From Tenacibaculum jejuense (GTDB lineage Bacteria > Bacteroidota > Bacteroidia > Flavobacteriales > Flavobacteriaceae), in the NCBI RefSeq assembly GCF_900198195.1, contig NZ_LT899436.1:1467501-1531500 (forward strand): DNA of 64,000 nt. The letters are read 5' to 3'. Below, in pieces: positions 1 through 8,277 of this stretch. The notes below the pieces were generated by a model. The model ran no database searches, was not told where the DNA came from, and saw nothing but the letters and a program-made list of their open reading frames with translations. Position numbers and translations under genes: made by a program. How positions within the stretch are numbered: the stretch's first letter is position 1; each line of letters starts with the position of its first letter.

Positions 1-172
1 GATTAATAAATTAGGTAAAATTGATATTATTTCAATAAAAGCACCACACCCTAGATTAAAAAAAGAGGTAGAACGCATTGTTAAGATATTGCCAGTTATG
101 AAACCTGGAGAGAAAAGAAATAAGCCTATAAAATTAAGATATGCTTTACCAATTACATTTAGAGTACAGTAA
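1..172 (+). CDS. TonB C-terminal domain protein (3' end only)
   Basis: Only the last 56 codons are present (frame 2, stop TAA at 170-172). The residues fit the end of a TonB C-terminal domain: a segment around VERIVKILPVMKPGEKRNKP followed by a beta strand ending PITFRVQ, like the usual P-x-W-x-P-G then ..P..F.. pattern. Proteins with this domain sit in the inner membrane and periplasm and pass proton-motive energy to outer-membrane receptors. Many Bacteroidota copies are fused to other modules, so the full architecture cannot be known from this fragment. Confidence 0.75.
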   Translation, partial: INKLGKIDIISIKAPHPRLKKEVERIVKILPVMKPGEKRNKPIKLRYALPITFRVQ

Positions 173-176
173 TGTA

Positions 177-213
177 AAAGTGCAATAATACTAACTGTAT
201 ATTTGCACTTTTT
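177..213. terminator. Bidirectional intrinsic terminator
   Basis: A 9-bp perfect stem (AAAGTGCAA at 177-185 with TTGCACTTT at 203-211) is followed by a T run on the + strand, and the A run on the left gives a T run on the minus strand. It lies between the convergent TonB-like gene and the regulator that ends at 235. Confidence 0.75.
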
Positions 214-234
214 TTATTAGTTTTAGATTGTATT

Positions 235-1719
235 TTAATTATAAGAATTAATAATATCTTTTACTGAATTCTCTATTTCTTTATATCTAGCTCTTTTTTC
301 TAAAATCCATGGTTCTGAAACACGATCAGTACAATCTTTTACAGCACATGACTCACAAGTAACACCTACCAATTGTTTTTCAAAAGTGTCTTCTTTTAAA
401 AAGTTTACTTTTCTTTTTAAATGTGGAGATAATAGCATACCGATACTGATACTTCTATAGATGTCTTTTTTGAACGGATCTTTGTTAGCAGAAGACAATA
501 CTAAATATTCGTTATTTGAATTTTGGTATGAAGAAATCTGAATTCCTGATGCAGATTTCTGTTGATCTGAAGTGATAAAGTTTTGAATGGTTTTCAAGGA
601 AACCCATCTTCTACAATAGTGTTCTTGATTTCTATTTGCGTGTGGTGATTGCTGTTGTGTAATATGTAATTCTTTACTTAAACGATATTTCGGAGCACCT
701 TTTTTATAAGTGAATCGTAAAAAGAATAGGTTTTTAATATTAAAAGCTTTTGGTAAAATATTAGTTAAACGCTGATAAAAAGTCTCGTCTGAACAATTAT
801 AACTTTTAATGATTTTATGTAATCGTAGCGGATTCCAATCTTCTTTATCGAATAATTCTTTTAATTGCTGAATTAATTTTTTCTTTGGAATAATTAATGC
901 TCCAGCAAAATAGGAAGCAATAAAATTATTTAAAACCTGATCGAAACTTTCAAATTTTATCCAAGGAAAAGTATACAAACGATCTTCAATTTTTAAAAAG
1001 TTATAGGCAATTTCTTTGGCAAGAATAAAAGTTCTTTGAGCTTCAGAAATTTCATTAGTTAATAAAAGAGTATTCTTTTTAGGAATGTATATGTTACGTA
1101 AATCTGTTAAGTTTTTATGTTTAGATAACTCTTCGGTATCTATTTTATAATTGAATTCTTCTTTTAAAACTTCTTCTAAATCTGCAGAAGTAATTTCTTT
1201 AGTTAAATCTATATGGTACGACTTTGCAAATTTCTCAACACTATCTTCAATATCTTCAAAATAATTGTTGTGTGCTTCTTGGTAAGAGCGTAAAGATGCT
1301 AAGAAGAAACTTTCCCGGGTTAAGTTATAATTCTGAGATATCTTAATTATTGTACTAATAAAAGCATTCACTTTAGCAGGAGCGTTAGCAACAATATCTA
1401 TCAAGTTATTTTCTTGAATACCGAATAAGTCTAATGGAATTTCTTTTAAAATTTTAGACTGTAAAATTTCTCCAATAGGAGCTAAGTTTTTATCAAGCTT
1501 TAAAGAAACCAAATGATCATAAGGAACTTCTAAACTATCCGAAAGAATTGCAATCTTATCTGTTTTAGGATATTTTTTCCCTTTCTCTATTTCATTTAAA
1601 TACGATTTAGATAAACCTGTAAGTTTAGCCAAGCCAAATAATGAAAGGTTTTTCTCTGTTCGTATTTGCTTCAGTTTTAGCCCAAAAATTAGGCGAATAT
1701 ATTCGTCTTCTATGATCAT
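235..1719 (-). CDS. ScfR/RamB/PrpR-like transcriptional regulator of the glyoxylate shunt
   Basis: The 494-residue protein has an XRE-type helix-turn-helix at about residues 12-66, a middle region like the ImmA/IrrE (M78-like) fold at about 200-300, and a C-terminal ScfR-type (DUF2083-like) region. The HExxH metal motif of active ImmA peptidases appears degenerate (KEIAY), so peptidase activity is unlikely. Four cysteines stand out: C369 and a C-x2-C-x4-C cluster at C455, C458 and C463. Family knowledge: C. glutamicum RamB controls acetate and glyoxylate genes, and M. tuberculosis PrpR binds short-chain acyl-CoA and an Fe-S cluster. Here the gene is divergent from malate synthase and isocitrate lyase, so it probably senses an acyl-CoA or acetate signal and controls them. 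Whether it activates or represses cannot be read from sequence. Confidence 0.82.
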   Translation of the reverse strand: MIIEDEYIRLIFGLKLKQIRTEKNLSLFGLAKLTGLSKSYLNEIEKGKKYPKTDKIAILSDSLEVPYDHLVSLKLDKNLAPIGEILQSKILKEIPLDLFGIQENNLIDIVANAPAKVNAFISTIIKISQNYNLTRESFFLASLRSYQEAHNNYFEDIEDSVEKFAKSYHIDLTKEITSADLEEVLKEEFNYKIDTEELSKHKNLTDLRNIYIPKKNTLLLTNEISEAQRTFILAKEIAYNFLKIEDRLYTFPWIKFESFDQVLNNFIASYFAGALIIPKKKLIQQLKELFDKEDWNPLRLHKIIKSYNCSDETFYQRLTNILPKAFNIKNLFFLRFTYKKGAPKYRLSKELHITQQQSPHANRNQEHYCRRWVSLKTIQNFITSDQQKSASGIQISSYQNSNNEYLVLSSANKDPFKKDIYRSISIGMLLSPHLKRKVNFLKEDTFEKQLVGVTCESCAVKDCTDRVSEPWILEKRARYKEIENSVKDIINSYN

Positions 1720-1740
1720 AAAATCAAATGTAAAAAATAA

Positions 1741-1747
1741 AGCGAAC
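1741..1747 (+). promoter_or_regulatory. Regulator half-site AGCGAAC
   Basis: AGCGAAC repeats one arm of the 14-bp palindrome at 1776-1789. It begins 22 bp upstream of the regulator start codon, where a bound protein could autoregulate the gene. The match is seen; the function is inferred. Confidence 0.45.
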
Positions 1748-1775
1748 TTATAAAAATTAAAATTTTTTAAAATTT

Positions 1776-1789
1776 AGCGAACGTTCGCT
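1776..1789. promoter_or_regulatory. Perfect 14-bp palindromic operator (AGCGAACGTTCGCT)
   Basis: This GC-rich perfect palindrome stands out in an otherwise A/T-dominated intergenic region. It ends at the putative -33 TTG of the malate synthase promoter and has a second half-site 29 bp away near the regulator gene. It is the obvious candidate binding site for the divergent ScfR-like regulator. Confidence 0.65.
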
Positions 1790-1819
1790 TGTGGAGACCA
1801 AAAATATTTTATATCATTG
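1789..1819 (+). promoter_or_regulatory. Candidate promoter of aceB-aceA
   Basis: TTG at 1789-1791 and TATCATTG at 1812-1819 (7 of 8 to TAnnTTTG) are separated by 20 bp, which fits the Bacteroidota sigma-A pattern. Transcription would start about 20 bp before the aceB ATG. The -33 element touches the palindrome, so binding there should affect initiation. Confidence 0.45.
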
Positions 1820-1846
1820 TAGTGTAGTTTTTTAAAAAGAAGAAAA

Positions 1847-3442
1847 ATGGAAACAAAAGCAATGTTAAATGAGATTCAATTCAAAGGATTTGAAGAACAG
1901 TCTTATCAATCAATTTTAACTCCAGAAGCTAAAGTTTTTTTAGTCGAGTTACACAATAGGTTTAATGCTAAAAGATTGGAGTTGCTAAAGGAAAGAGTCA
2001 AGATGCAAGTGTATTTTGATGAAGGAAATTTTCCTTCGTTTCCAGAAGAAACAGCTTCAATAAGAAATTCAGATTGGGTTTGTAAACCTTTGCCTCAAGA
2101 TTTATTAGATAGAAGAGTTGAGATTACAGGTCCGGTTGATAGAAAAATGGTGATTAACGCTTTAAATTCTGGTGCTAAAACTTTTATGGCAGATTTTGAA
2201 GATAGTAATGCTCCAACAATTTCTAATATATTAAATGGTCAGCAAAATTTATTTGATGCTAATACGAAAACGATTTCGTTCTACAATGAAAAGAAAGATA
2301 AAACGTATCAGTTGAATGAAGAAACAGCATTATTGTTAGTAAGACCTAGAGGTTTACATTTAAATGAAAGACATTTTGTAGTTGATGGAGAAGAGATGTC
2401 GGGTTCTTTAGTTGATTTCGGATTGTACTTCTTTCATAATATTAAAGTATTACAAGAACAAGGTTCAGCAACTTATTTTTATTTGCCAAAATTAGAACAT
2501 TATTTAGAAGCTCGTTGGTGGAATGAAGTTTTTGTTTTTGCGCAAGATTATTTAGGTATTGCTCAAGATACTATCAAAGCTACAGTTCTTGTTGAAACAA
2601 TTACAGCAAGTTTTCAATTAGATGAAATTATATACGAATTAAAAGATCATATGGCTGGGCTTAATTGTGGTCGATGGGATTACATCTTCTCTTATATAAA
2701 GAAGTTTAGAAATCATGAAGGGTTTTTAGTTCCAGATCGTGCTCAGGTAACAATGAGCTCGCCATTTATGAAAGCATATTCTCAACGTGTAGTTCAACGT
2801 TGTCATGTAAGAAGAGTTCATGCAATGGGAGGAATGGCAGCGCAAATTCCTGTTAAAAATAATGAAGAAGCAAACAGTGCAGCTTATGCAAAAGTAGAGC
2901 GTGATAAACTTCAAGAAGTAAAAAATGGTCACGATGGAACTTGGGTTGCACATCCAGCTTTAGTAAAAGTAGCTATGGATGTTTTCAATGAACACATGCC
3001 AACTCCAAATCAAATTGACAACAAGCGTGAAGATTTAGTGGTTACAGAAGAAGAGTTAGTTGAATTACCAACAGGAACTGTAACTGAAAAAGGAATTCGT
3101 GAGAATATCAATGTGGGTATTTTGTATATCGAAAGTTGGTTGTCAGGAAATGGAGCAGCAGCATTATATAATTTAATGGAAGATGCAGCAACGGCAGAAA
3201 TTTCAAGAACACAAATTTGGCAATGGCTACACAAAGGAGTTCGATTAGAAGACGAAAGAGCTTTTGATATAGAAATGTACAACGAGTTTAAAGCTCAAGA
3301 GGTAGAAAAAATTAAAGAATTAGTTGGTGAAGCGGCTTTTACTTCTAGAAGATTTGAATTAGCAATTCAATTGTTTGATGACTTAGTGTTGTCAGAAGAC
3401 TTTGAAGAATTTTTAACCTTACCAGCGTACAAATACATATAG
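1847..3442 (+). CDS. aceB: Malate synthase A
   Basis: This enzyme condenses glyoxylate with acetyl-CoA to malate, the second step of the glyoxylate shunt, in the cytosol. The 531-residue length matches the A-type family. Recognisable blocks include KTFMADFEDSNAPT near residue 115, LLVRPRGLHLNERH near 165, LNCGRWDYIFS near 272, and the C-terminal block around MEDAATAEISRTQIWQW, where D446 is the expected catalytic base. The start is the ATG at 1847, preceded by a purine-rich AAAAAGAAGAAAA stretch. Isocitrate lyase follows 71 bp downstream with no terminator between, so the two are probably co-transcribed from the operator-bearing promoter. Confidence 0.95.
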   Translation: METKAMLNEIQFKGFEEQSYQSILTPEAKVFLVELHNRFNAKRLELLKERVKMQVYFDEGNFPSFPEETASIRNSDWVCKPLPQDLLDRRVEITGPVDRKMVINALNSGAKTFMADFEDSNAPTISNILNGQQNLFDANTKTISFYNEKKDKTYQLNEETALLLVRPRGLHLNERHFVVDGEEMSGSLVDFGLYFFHNIKVLQEQGSATYFYLPKLEHYLEARWWNEVFVFAQDYLGIAQDTIKATVLVETITASFQLDEIIYELKDHMAGLNCGRWDYIFSYIKKFRNHEGFLVPDRAQVTMSSPFMKAYSQRVVQRCHVRRVHAMGGMAAQIPVKNNEEANSAAYAKVERDKLQEVKNGHDGTWVAHPALVKVAMDVFNEHMPTPNQIDNKREDLVVTEEELVELPTGTVTEKGIRENINVGILYIESWLSGNGAAALYNLMEDAATAEISRTQIWQWLHKGVRLEDERAFDIEMYNEFKAQEVEKIKELVGEAAFTSRRFELAIQLFDDLVLSEDFEEFLTLPAYKYI

Positions 3443-3513
3443 ATAATAACTTCATTACGGGATTATTAAAACGAAAAAAGTAATCTGTAATTTCTTAACA
3501 AGAAGATTAATTA

Positions 3514-5271
3514 ATGTCTCGTAATGATACAATAATATCAATGGGTTTCAATCCATTGAATAAAAAAAGCCCTAAAAATGCGGCAACATTTAAAGGGCGA
3601 GTCATTAATAAATTAAATAACTCAATAGCGAAATACAATATTATGAAAAATTTAGCACAAGGAAGTTATAGTTCAACTTTAGAAACTGTAAGAACTTTAA
3701 AGGAAAAATTCGGGAATTCATGGAGTGCTATTAGTCCTGAAAATGCAGCAAGAATGGCAACTCAAAATCGTTTTAAAACTGGTTTAGATATTGCTAAGTA
3801 CACCGCTTCTATCATGAGAGAAGATATGGATGCTTATGATGCTGATCCTGCTAATTACACACAATCATTAGGATGCTGGCATGGATTTGTAGCTCAGCAA
3901 AAAATGATTTCAGTAAAGAAACATTACAAAACTACTAGTAAAAGATATTTATACTTATCTGGTTGGATGGTAGCTGCGTTACGTTCTGAATTCGGACCGT
4001 TACCTGATCAATCAATGCATGAAAAAACAGCTGTGCCAGGATTAATCGAAGAGATTTATGATTTCTTACGTCAGGCAGATGCTATAGAATTAAATGATTT
4101 ATTCAGAAGGTTAGAGGCTGGAGAAGATGTACAAGATCAAATCGATAATTTTGAAACTCATGTAGTGCCAATTATTGCTGATATTGATGCTGGTTTCGGA
4201 AACGAAGAAGCTACTTATTTATTAGCTAAAAAAATGATTCAGGCTGGTGCATGTGCTATTCAGATCGAAAACCAAGTTTCTGACGCAAAACAATGTGGTC
4301 ACCAAGATGGAAAAGTAACTGTACCACACGAAGATTTCGTGGCAAAATTAAATGCAGTTCGTTACGCGTTTCTAGAATTAGGTGTTGAAGATGGAGTTAT
4401 CGTAGCGAGAACAGACTCTGAAGGAGCTGGCTTAACTCAAAAATTACCAGTAAGTCAAGAGCCAGGAGATTTAGCTTCTCAATATTTAGATTTCGTAGAG
4501 TGTGAAGAAGTTTCTATCGATGAGGTTTCTAACAACGAAGTATTATTAAAAAGAGATGGAAAATTAGTTCGTCCTGTAAGATTAGCGAACGGATTATATA
4601 AGTTCAGAGAAGGAACAAATATTGATAGAGTAGTTTTAGATTGTATTACAAGTTTACAAAATGGAGCAGATTTATTATGGATTGAAACTCCAACGCCACA
4701 CGTAGGTCAGATTGCTGCAATGGTAAATAGAGTTAGAGAAGTAATTCCAAATGCAAAATTAGTATATAACAATTCACCTTCATTTAACTGGACATTAAAC
4801 TTCCGTACGCAAGTTTATGATGCAATGGTAGAAGCTGGAGAAGATGTATCTGCATACGATAGAGCTAATTTAATGGATGTGGCTTATGATGGAACTGAGT
4901 TATCTAATCGAGCAGATGAGAAAATTAGAACTTTCCAACAAGATGGTTCTAAAGAAGCTGGAATCTTCCATCACTTAATTACGTTACCAACATATCATAC
5001 AACTGCTTTACATATGAATGATTTAACTGAAGGTTACTTCGGTGAAGAAGGAATGTTAGCTTATGTGAAAGGTGTACAAAGACAAGAAATTAGAAAAGGA
5101 GTTTCTTGTGTGAAGCACCAAAGAATGGCAGGTTCTGATTTAGGTGACGATCATAAAACATTCTTCTCAGGAGATAATGCGTTAAAAGCAGGAGGAGAGA
5201 AGAATACATCAAATCAATTTGAAGTGAAAAGTACTGAAGCAGTTTTAGAAGAAACTTCAGTAAATATTTAA
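3514..5271 (+). CDS. aceA: Isocitrate lyase
   Basis: Isocitrate lyase splits isocitrate to glyoxylate and succinate. The active-site segment KQCGH places the catalytic cysteine at C261 and the histidine at H263 (E. coli has KKCGH; the second lysine is Q here). Metal-binding blocks such as IIADIDAGFGN are present. The reading frame gives 585 residues, longer than the ~430-residue E. coli enzyme and nearer the long form of the family. The first 43 residues are low-complexity and contain a strong inverted repeat at the DNA level (3571-3600). A second ATG at 3643 begins at MKNLAQGSYSS, where recognisable family sequence starts, so that could be the true start. It is second in the glyoxylate operon. 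Confidence 0.92.
   Translation: MSRNDTIISMGFNPLNKKSPKNAATFKGRVINKLNNSIAKYNIMKNLAQGSYSSTLETVRTLKEKFGNSWSAISPENAARMATQNRFKTGLDIAKYTASIMREDMDAYDADPANYTQSLGCWHGFVAQQKMISVKKHYKTTSKRYLYLSGWMVAALRSEFGPLPDQSMHEKTAVPGLIEEIYDFLRQADAIELNDLFRRLEAGEDVQDQIDNFETHVVPIIADIDAGFGNEEATYLLAKKMIQAGACAIQIENQVSDAKQCGHQDGKVTVPHEDFVAKLNAVRYAFLELGVEDGVIVARTDSEGAGLTQKLPVSQEPGDLASQYLDFVECEEVSIDEVSNNEVLLKRDGKLVRPVRLANGLYKFREGTNIDRVVLDCITSLQNGADLLWIETPTPHVGQIAAMVNRVREVIPNAKLVYNNSPSFNWTLNFRTQVYDAMVEAGEDVSAYDRANLMDVAYDGTELSNRADEKIRTFQQDGSKEAGIFHHLITLPTYHTTALHMNDLTEGYFGEEGMLAYVKGVQRQEIRKGVSCVKHQRMAGSDLGDDHKTFFSGDNALKAGGEKNTSNQFEVKSTEAVLEETSVNI
3571..3600 (+). repeat. Stem-loop in the 5' part of the isocitrate lyase frame
   Basis: GCCCTAAAAATG and CATTTAAAGGGC flank a 6-nt loop and pair at 10 of 12 positions. 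The element ends about 45 bp before the alternative aceA start at 3643. If that start is used, this hairpin lies in the leader between aceB and aceA and could tune expression or mRNA stability. If the upstream start is used, it is just coding sequence. Confidence 0.4.
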
Positions 5272-5339
5272 AATTAACGCTGAAACTTTTTTTGAGTTTT
5301 AGAGAGTTGTTTGTTTACATAAATTTCTAGTTTGAAGTG

Positions 5340-5378
5340 AAAAGCTACTTAATTTTTTAGGTAGCTTTTCTTTTTTTA
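5340..5378 (+). terminator. Intrinsic terminator after aceA
   Basis: AAAAGCTAC (5340-5348) pairs with GTAGCTTTT (5361-5369) and is followed by a T-rich tail. It ends the glyoxylate operon before the next gene group. Confidence 0.8.
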
Positions 5379-5504
5379 TAGAATTATTGTAACATTTTAA
5401 GTAAAAACGATACTTATAATTGTTGAATAATTATTTCTTGAAATAATTTTTTTTAACGAAATTGCTAACTTTAAAAATTGTACAACTAAAAAAACTTACA
5501 CGAA

Positions 5505-6845
5505 ATGTCTGATGATTTTGATTTACTAGAAACAAATTCTAGCGAGAGAACTGAAAAAGTAGATGTGAACTGGGGGAAAGCTATAGATAGTATGAAGTCT
5601 AAGCTTGCTCAAGAAGACGATCCGCAAACACGTCAAAAAATATTAAATGCAACATTAGATGATGTTGTAAATATGGCGGAAAAAGATAGAACTACTTTAT
5701 TAGATGCAATTAAGGATTTAACAGACTATCAAGACGAAGTAGGTATTATTTTTGAAAAATTTTCTTCATTAAACGCAGAAGAACAAAAAATTATCGACGA
5801 TGCTCAAAAGGCATTAGAGAGAGCAAAAATTGAATTAGAGGATGCTCAAAATAAACCAGATACTTGGTGGAATAACCTCTGGGGAAGAAAAAGTAAAATT
5901 CAAAAGGCTGAAGAAGAATTAAAACAAGCTGAAAAAACACGTAGTAGTGCAGATAATAAAGCCAAAGCTAAGTTTCAAGAGCGTATTGAAAGTGCAGATG
6001 TTCAAACTTTATTAGGTGAATTATCATATAAATCTCAAGCAGCTGTAACACGTTTAAAGAACCGTGAAATTGAAATCAAAGAGGTTGAAGAGAAATTACA
6101 AACAGCTATTGTAGAAGCTTCAAAAAATCATACGAAAGCTTTAGAGAAGAAAAAAGAAGTTGAAGCTCAGTTAGAAGAGCAGTATGCTTTATTAAAACAA
6201 GCGCGTCAAGAATTAGAAGAGATTGCAGATAAGCAGTCAACTGAATATTCAGAGGCTATTGGTAAAGTAACATCTTTAGAGCAAAAAGTAGAAGAATTAG
6301 AAGGTTTAAAAAGTGCTTACACCACTTTAGCAGCGAGTAAAGATAGTTTTGTGCACAAGCATAACTTAACAATTAAAGTATTAACATCTTTACGTAGTAA
6401 TTTACAAACACATAGAGCAAAATTAAAATCAGATACTGAAGAGCGTTTAAAATATTACGATGGTTATATCGTAGCTTTAAAAGCTAGAACAGATCAAGAG
6501 TTTGCTGCTATTTTAGAACATTTAGGTGTTAAAACAGATGAGCATATTGGTGAAACTTTAGCGGCTATGCACACAGCAAGTGCTAAAGCTCGTCAAGAAA
6601 TGATGGATAATATTCCAGTACACGAAAAAGTAATGCAAGGTGTATATAGTTCTTATGCAGAAGCATTACAAGAAATTAGAGAGAAAGATTCTGAGATTCA
6701 AAAGAACTTTGCAGATCGTTACGGAATTGATATGAAAGAATTGTTTGAAGATTATTATAAAGCTGACGGAACTGCTCCAACTGGAGGAGATGAGCCTTCA
6801 AATGATCCAGAGCCAGAAACAAGTGATGACGATTTATTATCGTAA
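5505..6845 (+). CDS. Long coiled-coil protein, first gene of the AAA+ cluster
   Basis: I cannot assign this 446-residue protein to a family with certainty. It has no signal peptide or membrane segment. Residues about 100-310 are almost continuous Glu/Lys/Gln/Ala-rich heptads, predicted coiled coil, broken by a tryptophan-rich patch (TWWNNLWGRKSK near 120). A helical C-terminal part follows, and the tail is acidic and Pro-rich (DEPSNDPEPETSDDDLLS). The overall layout recalls TelA/PspA-like cytosolic coiled-coil proteins of membrane-stress systems, but that is an analogy. It precedes the AAA+ ATPase cluster and has its own terminator 9 bp after the stop, so it may be made in excess of the downstream proteins, as expected of a scaffold or substrate. 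Confidence 0.75.
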   Translation: MSDDFDLLETNSSERTEKVDVNWGKAIDSMKSKLAQEDDPQTRQKILNATLDDVVNMAEKDRTTLLDAIKDLTDYQDEVGIIFEKFSSLNAEEQKIIDDAQKALERAKIELEDAQNKPDTWWNNLWGRKSKIQKAEEELKQAEKTRSSADNKAKAKFQERIESADVQTLLGELSYKSQAAVTRLKNREIEIKEVEEKLQTAIVEASKNHTKALEKKKEVEAQLEEQYALLKQARQELEEIADKQSTEYSEAIGKVTSLEQKVEELEGLKSAYTTLAASKDSFVHKHNLTIKVLTSLRSNLQTHRAKLKSDTEERLKYYDGYIVALKARTDQEFAAILEHLGVKTDEHIGETLAAMHTASAKARQEMMDNIPVHEKVMQGVYSSYAEALQEIREKDSEIQKNFADRYGIDMKELFEDYYKADGTAPTGGDEPSNDPEPETSDDDLLS

Positions 6846-6853
6846 CAAATATT

Positions 6854-6882
6854 AAAGCGGTAATCTTTTACCGCTTTTTTTA
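6854..6882 (+). terminator. Terminator or attenuator inside the AAA+ cluster
   Basis: AAAGCGGTAA (6854-6863) pairs perfectly with TTACCGCTTT (6868-6877) around a 4-nt loop, followed by a T run. It lies between the coiled-coil gene and the next gene 42 bp on. Either the downstream genes have their own promoter or they are reached by partial readthrough. Confidence 0.75.
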
Positions 6883-6923
6883 TCCAAAATATTTATAAGA
6901 TTTTTAGTAATACAATATAGAAT

Positions 6924-7970
6924 ATGATTGTAACTCCTTTAGATTCTGCTACATTAGATTCAAAAGAACAATATGTGTTTTACCATAAAATGTTAGACTT
7001 TGTTCTGAAAGAACTTTTAGTGAACATTCAAAAGCAGAATTTATGTAGTCATCAAGAATTAACCATATTTAAACAATATTCAGATTTATTCTTGTATTCC
7101 ATAGAAGCCATGCGTATTAAATATATGTATGATGAAGAAGAGAATATGAAAATAGATCTTACAGAGTCTGGTTTTCCCAATTATTTAGAATTCAGATATC
7201 TCTACAATGATTTAGATTTAAGAAACGAATATATAAGTAAGCTTGAAAATGTAGATGATATTAAGGAGGAATTTTTAGATACACTATTACGTAAGAAAGA
7301 GCCTATTAAGAGAAGAAGATTGTTTCAAGCAGCTTCAATTGTGTATTATAACTCTGTAAATCCTAAGTACATTTTCAAAAAATTTGTACAAGGAAAAGTG
7401 ATTAATGCACCAGAAAATAGCCCTGCAAAATATATTACGAGTTGGAGTTTTTATGATGTGTCTGATAACAGACCTTACATCTGCTTTATGTATTTTGATT
7501 ATGAAGGAAAAAGGTCAAATGATTTTAAAGAACCTTTATATAAAGTATTAAAAGAAACTGCCGATAGAAAAATGGCCTTAGATACTATGGCGCATAATAT
7601 CGATAGAAAACTTGGTGATATTCACCCGAAATATATCAAACGATTAGATTTAGGTCCGCTTCACAATGTGTTTGCTAAAGATGAAAATAAGATAACACAT
7701 GCAATATTAGAAGGAATTGCTAAAAAACAAATTCCATTAGAATCGTATGCTTTATCATTTAAAACTGATGAGGTTTTTTCTGGTAGTACATTTACTGAAG
7801 GCGGTTTTTTCTCAAAACAAACCTATCAAAAATGGAATGAAGTTGATCGTAGAAAATACGTCTTTGCACCGCACAGAATCATTCAATTATTACATAGTAA
7901 AACTCCTGAGGTATTAAACAAGTTGGCAAAAGAGCCGATTCAAACTTCAGATTTAAAAATAAGTATGTAA
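6924..7970 (+). CDS. Conserved-looking protein of unknown function, AAA+ cluster
   Basis: I do not recognise this 348-residue protein. It looks cytosolic: no signal peptide and no hydrophobic segment long enough to span a membrane. The first third is helical and acidic. The middle (about residues 150-195) alternates in a way that suggests a beta-rich fold with many aromatic residues (YITSWSFYDV, RPYICFMYFDYEG). The C-terminal third contains a Gly/Ser-rich stretch (VFSGSTFTEGGFF). It follows the internal terminator and is 28 bp ahead of a small membrane protein and then the ATPase, so it probably works with that machine. Confidence 0.7.
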   Translation: MIVTPLDSATLDSKEQYVFYHKMLDFVLKELLVNIQKQNLCSHQELTIFKQYSDLFLYSIEAMRIKYMYDEEENMKIDLTESGFPNYLEFRYLYNDLDLRNEYISKLENVDDIKEEFLDTLLRKKEPIKRRRLFQAASIVYYNSVNPKYIFKKFVQGKVINAPENSPAKYITSWSFYDVSDNRPYICFMYFDYEGKRSNDFKEPLYKVLKETADRKMALDTMAHNIDRKLGDIHPKYIKRLDLGPLHNVFAKDENKITHAILEGIAKKQIPLESYALSFKTDEVFSGSTFTEGGFFSKQTYQKWNEVDRRKYVFAPHRIIQLLHSKTPEVLNKLAKEPIQTSDLKISM

Positions 7971-7998
7971 TTATATTCTACTTGAAAAAGATTTAAAA

Positions 7999-8271
7999 AT
8001 GAATAAAAAAAATCTTACAGATAAACTGACTGAAGAATTAGGTTCTCTTTTGAAAAATAGAAAAATGACTTATAAAATTCAATTAGGTCTTTTAATAATC
8101 TCTTATATAGGTTTTGGTTATGTCTATTTCTATTTAAAAGGAGATGTGTTTTTACCCTTGTTTGTAATTAGTATGCTATACATTTCAATGATTTACAAAG
8201 ATTTCAAAAATATAAAGGAAATAAAGAAAGAATTAAATTCTAGAGAAAAAGAAAATAAAATAATCAACTAA
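7999..8271 (+). CDS. Small two-helix membrane protein, AAA+ cluster
   Basis: The 90-residue protein has a charged N-terminus (residues 1-23), two hydrophobic segments (about 26-46 and 48-64) that should form a transmembrane hairpin, and a Lys/Glu-rich cytosolic C-terminal tail. No family is recognised. It is spaced 28 bp after the previous gene and 6 bp before the AAA+ ATPase start, which indicates tight co-transcription and possibly a membrane anchor for the ATPase. Confidence 0.7.
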   Translation: MNKKNLTDKLTEELGSLLKNRKMTYKIQLGLLIISYIGFGYVYFYLKGDVFLPLFVISMLYISMIYKDFKNIKEIKKELNSREKENKIIN

Positions 8272-8277
8272 AGAAAA

